From Siphonodentalium dalli (Eukaryota; Mollusca; Scaphopoda; Gadilida; Siphonodentaliidae), in contig CP136065.1 in NCBI GenBank assembly GCA_032622095.1, forward strand, positions 55,979,949 through 56,043,948: a stretch of DNA of 64,000 bases, read 5' to 3'. Both the position numbers and the translations under genes were made by a program. Below the pieces are notes generated by a model. The model did not search any database, was not told where the DNA came from, and worked only from the letters and a program-made list of their open reading frames with translations. Shown piece after piece: positions 45,824-57,609 of this stretch (its first letter is position 1; each line of letters starts with the position of its first letter).

Positions 45824-45985
45824 ATAAGGATTAACTGTCATGTGGACTATTTTTATGGAGATGTAACGGTGAGGTAAGTGGTCATAACTTGTATGTAAAA
45901 CCCTTCGGGTTTTACACAAGTTATGTCCACTTACCTCACCGTTACATCTCCATAAAAACAGTCCACATGACAGTTAATCCTTATA
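45824..45985. repeat. Near-perfect 162-bp palindrome
   Basis: Arms TATAAGGATTAACTGTCATG and complement, continuing through 'tttatggagatgtaacggtg'. The centre is GTAAAACCC-ttc-GGGTTTTAC. Only a few mismatches over about 75 bp per arm. No other copy in the window. Confidence 0.85.
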
Positions 45986-46784
45986 TAACTTCATTCAAAT
46001 GAGATCCTGTATAACATGGTCACCCATCCCATTAATGTTGAAAATATAATGATCTGTCATGTCTACTCCTGTATAGTATCAATATTACACAACAGTTATC
46101 AATTTGCTTGATGTTGCTTTCCTGTCGTGTTCATAAATATATGTTCAAAAATCTTTTCGTCAGAGGCAATTTCATCAGACTCAGAAGGACAGTGCACTGT
46201 CTACGAACCATTATATAAATGACCAATCGTTAGTCAGACATAATATACGATATCTACGCGCGGATATTTCCATTCATGTATGTAAATATATTCTATTATA
46301 CGATTATATCTTTGCTCCTATAACTAACCTTCATAGGCAATTTAGCACCAATTCATTAGCAGTCTTTGTGCATAAGTCTGCGGAGTCTTTGAGCGATTTC
46401 TTATTCAGTGGTGTGCCCAGCGTGCATGAATCACTTGTAGCTACCATTAATGCCGCAAGCAATCAAGCTTAATTTCCCCGCCATAGACATAATAATTAAG
46501 TCTTCGGTGTGTAAATAATGTGTGTACATAGATGACTAATCTGCTCCGATCGTCCCCTTCCTAAATTTGTTCCGCTCAAAAGAGGGATGAAGATTTGGAT
46601 CACCATGGTCTTGAATGATTGGGAGCGGTGTCTGACACTGTGACACGACTTATTTAACCTCTGTTACCCCAGACTGGACTTCAATGGAAAAGCCACATTT
46701 GCAATTTCTAGAAGATATAAAAGTGTAACTTGTGTTAACAGCGACCTACTGCTGGAGTGCTTCATGACAAATCAGCTTACAAGA

Positions 46785-47010
46785 TCTGTTAACCCTTTTA
46801 TAATTTGATAGGTTTCACGCAATCTCGCAAAATGTCCTATATTTGGTAAAATATTTGGACTGAAATGACCATCAGTTCGATATATTCCAACCTTTGTGGG
46901 GGGTGCCAGGTGCCCTTGGGGTGCAAATGGAATCTTGCATATTTGGGAGTTTGAACTGGTACGGGGGTGGGGTGCAGGTTGAAAAGTAGACAATGGAGAC
47001 CCTCTAGCCA
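46785..47010 (-). repeat. Poly-C associated repeat I, copy 1 (reverse)
   Basis: The minus strand reads 'caagattccatttgcacccc', 'aaggttgga' and 'aactgatggtcatttca', matching 48690-48900 on the + strand. Confidence 0.55.
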
Positions 47011-47119
47011 CGTCCTTGAAGAAAACATATAGTCTTTTAAGTATTAGCGGCATTATTTGACTTGGCTGAAAGCTAATGATCCCCAACACCTGACAACTGC
47101 ATAGTGAATTTATCATGAA

Positions 47120-48690
47120 AGATTAACACAATAGCAGATGGTCGCAATACATAGGGTCATGAAATTTCATAACTTTAATAGTACTAAAATTGCAAGTGCT
47201 CATGTACTTTTCTGAAAATTTTCACCATGTTCTATTCTGACCTGTACTTATATTTCAGTTTCGAGAATTTTCCACCCTTTACTATTTATATTAGGCAACA
47301 GCCTTGTCTATTGTAAATTTGCTGCCACTATTCAATACTGGACCACCTATGTCATAAATAGCCAATGCAAGGAGTGTCTGGCTGTGACAATTGGACCACC
47401 TATAGAGCCCTCATATTTGTTCAGCGTTCCCCTCCCTGGCTACCTATGGACTGATCAAACAGTCTAAATAGCCAGGCCACTGGGGCTAGTCGTCACCATC
47501 AACATGAATAACTTCTTAACTGAAGTAATTTCATCATATATATAACAGTGCTATTTACCTCGTCACATTGTGTATTTAGCATAAATAAGCTCTTCTTTTT
47601 GAGAGCTAATTATAGGCTCTGCCTACAGGCCTATCATATATTAGAGACGGATCCCCTTTTTCTGGGTGGTTTAACCAGCTACTAATAAAACTTTTGAATA
47701 AAGCTGAGAGCTTGCTCTGACTTTTTTATTGCCTTGCTTTCAACTCTTTGAAGAAATATGCCACATCAATCCTGTAATCAGAATCCTAAGGTGTCAAAGT
47801 CAAGACCAACGATGCTCAGAAGTTTGTTTGTGTTCTGAAATAATCTACTTTCAAACATTTGCAAGCGCTCATGATAGATATTGTATTCATCTTTTTTTCT
47901 TTTGCTTAAAGAAACTGAGCATCAATTAAAATCACTTTGAAGTGTTTAAAGTTTCAACTTTCAGACCAAATTATATGGCCATGTCAACTTTGGGACAAGA
48001 ATTTTGTTTTGCAGCAATGTTTTTGTGATGTCGGACTTTCACATCTTCCGACTGAGTGTTTTGATGGTGTTTCACAAAGACTTTGATGAATTTCTACTTC
48101 AGCTAAGGTGTGACGGTATCTTCCATTAGAGATTATCTCAAAAGAGTTTTTGTGCACCTGAACTGAAGGTATTTAGGGAGTCTTCACTGTTTTTTAATTC
48201 GAAGTGCAAATGCACTGGAGTCTTTGATGTTTATGCATCTGCAGTCAGAAGAGATTTTCATAGGGTTGGACAGAGCAGGGTAAGAATCTTTGCAAAATGT
48301 AAACAGGATTGGTACTGTGTGAATGTTATGGTCATTTGAAGAGCTTTAAATAACATCACTTTTAAAATTGCATTAAATCATATTTACAACTACCAAACAT
48401 CTCATTTGATATCTCATCTATACACCCCCTACACCCTGCTTCAGATATTTGGACGGCTGACAGCAACATTGTAAATAAACCAAACAAAATTTTAATTTCT
48501 GCCATTCTTCATCAAATTATTTGCTAGGGCAGCTGGGCCGATGCCTGAAGTAAGTGCAGACCCAAATGTAGGTATTATTTAAACTTTTTCATTTGCTTTT
48601 CAGTTATATATTTCCGAAAAGTTTTATTGAAACAACTTGAGAATTTTCATTTACAATTACAAATACACAAAGAGCTGTCAGGGTCTCTAT
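47120..48690. other. Intron sequence with one exon-like segment
   Basis: 48177-48279 on the + strand has an AG acceptor (ggtatttag), an open frame containing SKCKCTGVFDVYASAVRRDF and a GTAAGA donor at 48280. Not recognised; listed as a weak lead only. Confidence 0.3.
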
Positions 48691-48900
48691 CCATTAAGGG
48701 GCGTCCACCTTCAAATTTCCAACTCCTATGTTCGCGAAATATACCATTTGCACCCCCCCCCCCCCCCCCCCCCCCCCACCCCTTGGGTCAAAACTTTCCA
48801 ACTGGTATCTCGGAAATTTCATCCTGACACCCCCCCCCCCCCACCCCCCTAAGGTTGGAAAATTTCCAACTGATGGCCATTTCAAACCTAAAGTAGAAAA
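48690..48900 (+). repeat. Poly-C associated repeat I, copy 2
   Basis: Same blocks as 46785-47010 but with homopolymer C expansions: 25 C at 48753-48777 and a second run near 48831-48841. The frames rich in proline or glycine here are products of these runs. Confidence 0.6.
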
Positions 48901-49102
48901 ATATGCTACTGTTGCCAGTGTTGGGCTAAAAAAAACAGCAAATTTCCCACTAACTTCTTGTTGGAAAGTCAAACAATGAGAACAATTTCAACCAGTATGT
49001 GGTGTAAAATTTCCAAGTAATGTTGTGTAAGGCATGAAATTTCCAGCTGTTGAAATTTTTTACCAATGTTTGGGGGGTTAGACAAACACCCTGCCTGTAC
49101 CA

Positions 49103-49183
49103 TGCAATGCATTCTCTTATAAATGTGAGTCTCCCACTGGGTTTTCGCAAAATTTCAGGAAGCTCCAGTCAAGGAAGGGTTAA
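49103..49183 (+). mobile_element. Truncated family D MITE (right end)
   Basis: Only one hairpin arm, 'gtctcccactgggttttcgc', and the right terminus GGAAGCTCCAGTCAAGGAAG followed by GGTTAA (TTAA 49180-49183) remain. Confidence 0.75.
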
Positions 49184-49252
49184 AATAAGTTTCCGAATGG
49201 TGTATAATAATAACCTTGATTTACCTCAGTTTTCCCAACTGGGCCTGCCCCT

Positions 49253-49653
49253 TTAACCCTTTACCCAACAAAACGGCCAAAACCGGCCAAATAAAGCTTC
49301 AACAGCCTAAAATATCTTCGGTCTGTCTCAATAGAACCATACAAATATGGATATCATTGGAACCGGCTCCTTGACCACATTGTGATAGTTACAGTTATGC
49401 CCTGTGCCAATGCATTCTCTTATATATGCGAGTCGACCATAGGTCGCCTCGCATATATAAGAGAATGCATTGGCCTAAAAAAAATCTTTTTTTTAACACT
49501 TTTTACCATTTTTTCTTACATTCTTTAACAATTTTATAATTTTTAATGTGTTAAGCCAATGCATTCTCTTATATATGCGAGGCGACCTATGGTCGACTCG
49601 CATATATAAGAGAATGCATTAGCACAGGGCCCTTCTGTTGGGTAAAGGGTTAA
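49253..49653 (-). mobile_element. TTAA MITE family A, copy 5
   Basis: Complete element with TTAA flanks (49253-49256, 49650-49653), TIR CCCTTTACCCAACA and both hairpins. By eye it is nearly identical to copies 3 and 6, suggesting recent spread. It inserted about 70 bp to the right of a truncated D element. Confidence 0.9.
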
Positions 49654-50224
49654 CAATCCTCTTCCTGCTTTAAGCTATTTCAGACCTTTAGGAGTGGCCA
49701 GTCTCAGGTGCGACATGCGACTGTCAGACATGATCACATGTTTCGCATCAACATCGTGTGAAGATTAATTCCCTTGATCTGACTAATAGTGACTATTCGT
49801 GACCCACCATGAGAATTTTTAGCATAAATATCTATTTTAGAATTAGACACTAGTACCGATCACAATAGGTAGCATGCCAGATGTTTTGTGAATACCCCGA
49901 ATTAGGTGCATATGTGCTATTTGGTATGTACACTGTTACTCAGAAGGAATTTGTGTCCTTTGAAATTGGCTGCGTCAGTAGTAAATATGGGAGGTTATAT
50001 ATGGTAAAAATACACCCAATATACCCCAAGCTGCATACCAATGCACATATCAGGATGTGTTGGAATCTGTATTCCCATTTGTTGAGATCTTCTGACATGA
50101 AAGCATCTGTGTTGTTAAAATTAAAGACAGTGTGTCTCTTCTCTGAACTTCCTGAATTGATTCACTATAAAATAAAAATGTTGAATGCAACCAATCAACA
50201 GGAGATTCTGTCACTATTTCTCTT
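49654..50224. other. Intron sequence with a 116-codon open stretch
   Basis: A + frame from 49881 is open for about 116 codons before running into D copy 8. No family resemblance and no splice support. Confidence 0.35.
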
Positions 50225-50491
50225 TAAACCCTTTCATGACGGGCGCTGCGCTGGTGCAGCATTAATGACCCTATGCCAGTGCATTCTCTTATATATTCGA
50301 GTCTCCCATAGGGAGCCTCGCATATTTAAGAGAATGCACTGGCATACAAGATCAAGGTAAACATTGTTAAGCCAATGCATTATCTTATATAAGCGAGGCA
50401 CCCTATTGGCAACTCGCATATATAAGAGAATGCATTAATTGGCACAGGGTTTTCGCCAAAATTCAGGAACCTCCTGTTATGATAGGGTTAA
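50225..50491 (+). mobile_element. TTAA MITE family D, copy 8
   Basis: Ends CCCTTTCATGACGGGCGC and CTCCTGTTATGATAGGG-TTAA (50488-50491); the left flank is mutated to TAAA. The first hairpin apex is TCTCCC-ATA-GGGAGC. The second hairpin is partly degenerate. Confidence 0.85.
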
Positions 50492-51662
50492 TTATACACC
50501 CGTAATAGAGTTATTTGGTGGGATGTTGGAATCAGGTTTTCTGTCTGTCGTACCGTGGACGCAATTTTGTCCGAACTTATATTCCTACATTTTTCACTCA
50601 ATTTGTTTTAATCATGGCACATATATTAAGTACCATGGAAACCTGTGCACCTGCAATTATGAGGTCTGTCAAACATTTTTTAGTGGAGTTATTCCCCCCT
50701 TTTTCGACTTAGAAATATTTTGCGACATGTATTGTTTTGTCCGAGCTTCTATCCTTGTGTTTTTTTTTAAATAACAAATTTGTTAATATGGCTACACTTA
50801 ATGTAACCCAATTGCACTGTGGTGGTATCCTAATATTCCCACTTTCCGGACAATGTTTACAAAAATTCTCAGGACTTAGATTCAGACTCTAATTCATGCA
50901 AATCAAACAAAGATCTCAAATCTGGCATACATGTGTTTTATGGAATTCCCATTCACTTGACATGATTTCTGGAATGACACCAGCACACAGCCTTGTATGG
51001 CAATTTTGTTGTTCACTTATGTCATTCTTACAGATTTATAGATTAGTTGGCGATAACATTACATGTCCTGCCATCAGACATAATGGTAGTTGTGTACGTT
51101 TAAGTCATTTACTATGTTATTTTAGTGAACTTTCTTCTGGTAAAGCATTTTGGTCTGTAGAAAGCACGGAAATGCACCTGTCACCAAATATTCGATAAAA
51201 TCCAAATCATGGTAGCCGATTTCGAATCAAATTGAATCAGACGAACGATTTTGAATCACAATGAATCGAATGAATTCGCAGGGTCCTAGTATTTAAAGAG
51301 CCATTGCAGAGAAGTGTCATCCTTGGCATAATTCATTGATTCAAACCACTATCAATGATCTCTGCTATCAATTAAGCCTTTTCTGGTTTGTGTTAATTAG
51401 ATGCACTTCTATCGGTGCATGTAGGAGTGATTTGGGAGAGCCACATGAATCTTGATTTTCTCTATCCAAATGGGTTTTACCTCACTAAAAGCAAGACAGT
51501 GCATTCTTTATGCCATCGTTATCAGTCTTAATATCTCATTTTGTGCATCGTATTACCTGAGTCTTATGCATAAAATACTAATTGGAAGGTTTATCAAGGA
51601 GTTTTTTTTCACAGAATGTACTCCTCCCTCTGAAGTTTATGTCCGAAATATCTGAATGCAAT

Positions 51663-52516
51663 CAAGTCTGAGTTTAGTGTGCCTGTCAATTGCAGAATGA
51701 GGCACCCAGAGGGTGAATTTAGTGACGCTATCCTGCATAGTGGGCTAGCATCACTAAATTCACTCTCTGGCAACCTCATTCTGCATGGCCTCATCTGCTA
51801 TGGGAGCCATAGACACTAATTGAATAGTATTGCTTCCCAGAGTGTCCACCTGCATTTAACCCATTCTTTACAAAATTGATCAAACCTGAGTTTAGTGTGC
51901 CTGTCAATTGCAGAATGAGGCACCCAGAGGGTGAATTTAGTGATGCTATCCTGCATGGTGGGCTAGCATCACTAAATTCAACCTCTGGCCTCATCTGCTA
52001 TGGGAGAAATAGACTCAGAATGAAGTTCCCAAATGTTGAATATTGTGATGTACTCCCATTGGGAACCTCGATTATGCAATGTTTTATCTGCCAATTTTGA
52101 GATATAGAGAAACTAAGCTAAAAAATAAATAGAATCTATGTGAAGAAGTTTCTAAAGAAATTTGATAATAAATAAACTTTCGAGAGAAGATGAGGCCTTA
52201 AGCAGAATAAGGTCCCCAGAGTGTGAGTTTAGTGATGCTAGCCCGCTATGCATGATAGTTTATTCTATTTATTTTTTAGCTTAGTTTCTCTATATCTCAA
52301 AATTGGCAGATAAAACATTGCATAATCGAGGTTCCCAATGGGAGTACATCACAATATTCAACATTTGGGAACTTCATTCTGAGTCTATTTCTCCCATAGC
52401 AGATGAGGCCAGAGGTTGAATTTAGTGATGCTAGCCCACCATGCAGGATAGCATCACTAAATTCAACCTCGGGGGACCTCATTCTGCAAATGACAGGCAC
52501 ACTAAACTCAGACTTG
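51663..52516. mobile_element. hAT-like MITE family C, copy 8, inverted-duplicated composite
   Basis: CAAGTCTGAGTTTAGTGTGC ... CTCAGACTTG is flanked by AATGCAAT (51655-51662) and AATGCAGT (52517-52524). Inside, about 215 bp (51917-52133) is repeated in inverse orientation (52262-52475), and a second left end begins near 51885. Confidence 0.82.
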
Positions 52517-52692
52517 AATGCAGTGACCATTGCTTCCCAGTCTGTCGACCTGCTTTTAACCCTTTCTTTACTAAATTGATCAAGTCTGAGTTTAGTGTGC
52601 CTGTCTTATGCATAAAACACTAATTGGAAGGTTTATCGTGGATTTTTTTTTCCACAGAATATACTCCTCCCTTCCAAAATGTCTGAATGTTC

Positions 52693-52890
52693 TGAATGAA
52701 TTTGAACCATGTATCAGTGCAAAATACACTCATGTGCTCTATGAACAATGCTAACAACATGGTAATTATAATGAAAATGAATAAATGGCTGGAGTCAAAT
52801 ATTCATTTTCATAAAACTTACCATGTTGTTTGCATCGTTCGTAGAGCACATGAGTGTATTTTGCACTAAGCCATGGCTCAAATTCATTCA
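52693..52890. repeat. 198-bp inverted repeat
   Basis: Left arm includes 'gtgcaaaatacactcatgtg', right arm its complement 'cacatgagtgtattttgcac'. Stem interrupted by a few mismatches; loop near 'aaatggctggagtcaaa'. Adjacent to the C copy 8 duplication. Confidence 0.8.
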
Positions 52891-52924
52891 ATTGTTGCAT
52901 ATATTCTGTTGAGTATAAAATGAG

Positions 52925-53215
52925 ATGGTCCAATTAATGGCCAGATTTAGTGTACAGTCCTCCTTTAACAAACACTATTCATTTGTAGGAAATATTAATT
53001 TAAGTTCTAAAAATGGCCTACTCATTAGTAGGAAATGTTCGGATATTTAGTTCAGCTAATGGCTTAATCATTTTGTATGTAATGTTCAAATGATAATTTC
53101 AACAAATGGCCTATAGTCTATCATGGCTGTCTGTTGAACTTATTATCTGAACATTTCCCAAGAGAGAACTACCTGTCAATGAGTATTTAGTAAAGAAAGG
53201 GTTTGTAAAGTTAAT
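52925..53215 (-). repeat. Compound family G repeats
   Basis: Several partial copies of the 'ggaaatgttcggatatttagttca' block repeat in series and end 'gagtatttagtaaagaaagg', the reverse of the G left terminus. Confidence 0.5.
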
Positions 53216-53504
53216 TTTCATCAAGTCTGGGTGCAAGAGTATTAAATGCATTGTAGACATAAAACTCGGAGAAATATCCAGGTATAATATAAATGTCATT
53301 GATGAAAATCTGTAAGACTTTATGCTACATCTGGGTAACACTTGTGAGGATTGCAGTCCTAAATACCCCTGATGGAGATTATCTACAGTCTGGGAATTAA
53401 TGGTGTTATTATCCGATTTAAGAGCATTAGTACTCATCGCTCGGGTACATTTGCCGCTTTTATGATAGGAACCCAATTACTTTGAACCAATGTGTGGAAC
53501 AACT

Positions 53505-53690
53505 TTTTTGTCCACCCACTCCCTGTGTCTATCCTTCCATCCATCCGAAATGATTGTTGTCTGTTTGTATTTTCTGTTCTAGAGTTATCCTTCTTTGTTT
53601 ATTTTAAATTTTGATCCTTCCGGGCCATGTTTCAATTTATCACCATGGTGGTATGCAATGGTGCTAAACTGAAGGTGCAACATCAGTGTC
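53505..53690 (+). repeat. Single 'fixed-phrase' repeat unit
   Basis: 'tgtctatccttccatccatc', 'ttctgttctagagttatcct' and the terminal 'gctaaactgaaggtgcaac' mark one unit of the class seen at 14820 and 31465. Confidence 0.5.
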
Positions 53691-53759
53691 ATTCTCAAGA
53701 TACACAATCAAATACACATGGAATACATGCAATGTTCAAATTATAATCTGACAAATTAT

Positions 53760-54200
53760 TACTGCCAAGCCTGGATGACTGAGTGTCAGGTCCAATTTAA
53801 AGTGATATGAAACACTCTGGTTGGGTGTGATCAAATAGAAATGGAGAAGATTCAAATAGAAATGGAGAACAATCTTTCTCAAGGTAGTTACTTTTACAAA
53901 TAATAATCAAATTTTACAGCACACATCATCATTCTTATATATTAATTAAATGCAATGACTCTTGATGGCGAAATCATTTGCATTAGTTTATCGCCGTTTG
54001 TTCGGTCGCGAATCGAGATTTAAATATTTACAATTAAGCATAGTTCAGAAGACGATTTGTATGGAGTGGACCGTATGGTCGATTTCTTTGAGTTTTTCGG
54101 CGATGTTAGTATAATGCTACATTCCCACAGTTGGCATTTTGCCTGGGTACTAAATTGTCATTTCTATGCACATGAACAAGTCCATAATACATTTATGTCT
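53760..54200 (-). repeat. Interspersed repeat family H, copy 3 (reverse)
   Basis: Reverse complement of the same blocks. A 21-bp phrase 'attcaaatagaaatggagaa' is duplicated in tandem at 53838-53870. Confidence 0.7.
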
Positions 54201-54679
54201 TTTTAAAAACAAAAATAATACATTGTGCAATTTGTCAATTAAGTTATGTTAGATGTACCACTTTTGCTGGGGTTTGAGCAGATAAACTTCTAACTTCCAT
54301 CAAGCATCCGCAAACTTTAACGCTAGTGATGTAAGCTTGTCAAAATATTATCTAGTCATTATAGACAGCAAAGTTATGTTTACAAACAAAGTCTGTTCAG
54401 CATTATACTGGGGTTTATTTAGTTGTCAGTGAAACAAAAAGTACCATATTATATTGTCGTATTAAATGAGTCCACTACTGGCAGGAAAATATCTAGTTGT
54501 GAGACAGCTATGTTCTATTTCCAAACAAAGTATGTGCAACATTCAACAGCAGTTTCGCCAGTGAGCCACGAAGCATACCATATTATAGCCAGTATTAAAT
54601 GAGGCTTTTTTAAATACTTGTGTTTAACATTTCAAACTCAGTGTTTTGTGGAGTTTATCAACAGATTATAATTTCTGGA

Positions 54680-55077
54680 AATAATGTGTCTGTCATTTGC
54701 GGAATGAGGTCCCCAGAGGGTGAATTTAGTGATGCTAGCATTACCAAAATCACCCTCTTGGAACCTCATTTTGCTGAGGCTTCAACTGCTATAGGAAACC
54801 TAAGATCAAATTGAAGTGCCTCATTGGTCGCTTCGATTATGCATTTTATCTTCTGCAAGTTAAGGGATATTGAAACTGAACAGAAGGGGAAAATTAACTG
54901 AACACAATGTTAATTTGAGAATATGGATACTTCCCAGAAGATGAGGCCTAAGCAGAATGAGGTCCCCAGAGGGTGAATTCAGTGATGCGAGCCCTCTTTG
55001 CGGGACAGCGTAACTAAATTCACCCTTTGCATGGGGACCTCATTCTGCAAATGACAAACGCACTATTTTAAGGGTTG
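54680..55077. mobile_element. hAT-like MITE family C, copy 9
   Basis: Diverged copy with 'gtgtctgtcatttgcggaat' on the left and 'gcaaatgacaaacgcactat' on the right, both hairpins decayed. The spacer resembles copy 5, so the two form a subfamily. Confidence 0.75.
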
Positions 55078-56202
55078 GCCACACATTGTCCATTAGGATC
55101 TATAGTCAGTTTATGCCTGCTGGGCTAAGTTTATAGAAGATTTCAATGTAAATTCACCACTAACTGAGTATTCACTTCTGTACTCTGTAGATGATGTGGG
55201 AGTGACGGCCAGATAGATTCCTCACCCAGTCTTAGGTTTCATCAAGTGCAAATTCACATTTATCCGTTAATTCAACAAAACCTCGTTCAGGGCAAACCTC
55301 CCTCCATTGTATACCTGGCAAAATAATTGAAGGGCTTTCGTTTAACAGGGAGTTTTCTTCCAAACTGGTGCCGGTATAATTATGTTGAAACATTCAAATG
55401 TGTGCCCTCACAATCTGTCAACATCGCACAATGGTTGAAGTGTCATGTCTCACAGTGTATGGTGGTACATCTAACATAAATTAATTTACCAATTCCCTAT
55501 TTAATTGTATAATTATCATCAAACCTGAATGCTTAAGCAATTGAAGCAAAATTAGAGGTTATAGGAATTCTCATCGAAACACAATGACTAATTCGGATAA
55601 GCTTAAAACGAGCTCGTCAAACAATGGGTTGCAGGTTCGGTACATTTGTGCAAGGGGAGCCATGTTACGAACATGTTAAAGGAAATTCTATGCAAATCAA
55701 CCTATATTTAACTGTGATTATTTTCGGTAAATTAAGGGCTAGCATATTGTGTTGCATTATCCGCCCTCAATGCAATGCAAACTGTACTAAAGTGTCATGT
55801 GTCAGGTCGATCCGAGACTGTCTCCATGATCAATTATTACCATCCAGTTTGACGATTGCACATCATCATGTCCCCACGGTGCACCAGCTCTATAATATGG
55901 GTAGTTGGTGTATAGGTTTCATGTGAACCTAGGGCCCTGGGCACAGTACAATATTTCTATTGTTGGTCCCAATTGTACTACTCCACTATATTAGACTTGA
56001 ATTTTTTCAAGGTGTGTACCAAAATAACCTCCTCTGTATTGTCTTGGTTCTCAAGTTTCCCATGGGTTTTAAATCAATCAAAATATGTGTTATGTTTCAA
56101 ATATGCAACACCTCAAATGTAGTCATAATAAAGGTTTCTACAAGTTGTATTATTTTCAAGATAATTTTGTGAAATACTCACAATGCTAATTGCAGTTATA
56201 CA
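55078..56202. other. Intron sequence, nothing identified
   Basis: No repeat recognised. The frame at 55624-55926 is unsupported. Confidence 0.5.
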
Positions 56203-56263
<61 letters not shown>

Positions 56264-56264
56264 G
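56203..56264. repeat. (TA)n microsatellite
   Basis: About 60 bp of alternating TA with one TTT interruption, inside the MICU intron. Confidence 0.95.
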
Positions 56265-56649
56265 CTTATTCAGAGGTTCATCTAGGGTAAATCTTTATTT
56301 GGCATTTATTGTTAAAGTACCTACTGTCAGGAAATATAGATCAGTTATAATAATTGTCCTTGTGGTATAACCAACCCCCTATTGATATGGTTATAATATA
56401 CTTTGAATATTTTTACATAGTCCTCAATTGAAATTTTCTCGCTCATATATCAAGTTTTCCCAACAAATGTAAGGTACTCTATGGTTGGAAATTTACCAAA
56501 TGAGTTTTATTTTAGTCCAAGATAATGACTGAACGTAGTGGATTTTTCAACCTAAAATAATACATGTGCATTACAGTAAATATTATCTGGAATATCAAAC
56601 TACCAGGAATATATGAACTTATTTTCCTGTCTCAAATTTCCAAATGTTG

Positions 56650-56770
56650 TAAGAAATGGATGTTGATTTGCTTGCATTCCATAGAGTGTGGATGCAAGTT
56701 GGTCTGACATTTTGTGTGGAACGGGAAAGTGTTCCACACATAAAAATGTCAGACCAACAAAATCAACTGG
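56650..56770. repeat. Short-hairpin locus
   Basis: A ~25-bp stem with arms GTTGGTCTGACATTTTGTGT (56698 on) and complement ending at 56758, loop GGGAAAGT. An outer pairing (gttgattt near 56661, aaatcaac near 56760) encloses a second small hairpin (cttgcattcc...gtgtggatgcaag). Confidence 0.75.
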
Positions 56771-56787
56771 CAGATTAAAAGAGAACT

Positions 56788-57005
56788 TACAGTAATGCCC
56801 TAAGTAATCGACTCCTTAACCACAGCAGAATTATGGGTAACTTAATTTTTCAGGATTTAGTCGGAATTATGGCTTGTTGCCATTCATCGGAAAGCTCTCG
56901 GGAGCTTTCCGATGAATGGCAACAAGCCATATTTCCGACTAAATCCTGAAAAGTTACCCATAATTCTGCTGTGGTTAAGGAGTCGATTACTAGGGCATTA
57001 CTGTA
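56788..57005. mobile_element. Palindromic MITE family B, copy 11
   Basis: TA 56788 and 57004; near-perfect palindrome centred on 'gctctcgggagc', with a 4-bp insertion in one arm. Confidence 0.9.
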
Positions 57006-57365
57006 ATTCCCATTTTGCTATTCCTGTAGCTCATTGCAAGTTGCATCTACACATTATGGAATCAAGTAGGGGTCTGTGTGTGAAATCACATGACGTAATT
57101 TCAACCAACCGACGTCCTGCATTCATGTCCCACAGTGTGAAAGCATGTGTGAGTGTATGAAATTTCAAAATGTTGAAACTTTGACCCCCGCCCCCTCCCA
57201 TTCTTGCAGGCACAGCTAGGCTCATTAAAAACCTGGAATAATGCTCCCTGAATATGTTAAAGTTTTAAGCAGATTTGGGATGGAAATGATGTTTAAAAAG
57301 CTGCTTGTCCACATTAAAAAAAGGCATTGCAGAAAACACACCTGTGGCTGATCTGTAATTAAGTT

Positions 57366-57604
57366 AGCAGCCCCGATACATGTATGTGATGTTTATGACA
57401 ATTAAATCTGTATCATGCAGCTCCTATACATGTATGTGATGTTTACTATCATTAAACTTGTATCAGCCCCGATACATGTATGTGATGTTTATGACAATTA
57501 AGCCTGTATCATGCAGCTCTTAAACATGGATGTGATGTTATGACAATTAAGCCTGTATCAGCTCCTATACATGGATGTGATGTTATGACAATTAAGCCTG
57601 TATC
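57366..57604 (+). repeat. ~50-bp minisatellite
   Basis: Five units share 'tacatgtatgtgatgtttat', 'gacaattaagcctgtatca' and 'gcagctcc/ccccg'. The array continues at 57931-57994 and 58208-58228 on the far side of two insertions. Confidence 0.85.
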
Positions 57605-57609
57605 GCCCG

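Noticed and set aside
48627-48979. Proline- or glycine-rich frames
   Set aside because: They are caused by homopolymer C/G tracts in repeat I.
49881-50360. 159-codon open frame
   Set aside because: Its last third translates a family D MITE, the rest has no family resemblance or splice support.
57366-57604. CRISPR-like array of regularly spaced repeats
   Set aside because: Units are contiguous with no variable spacers, and the genome is eukaryotic; it is a minisatellite.
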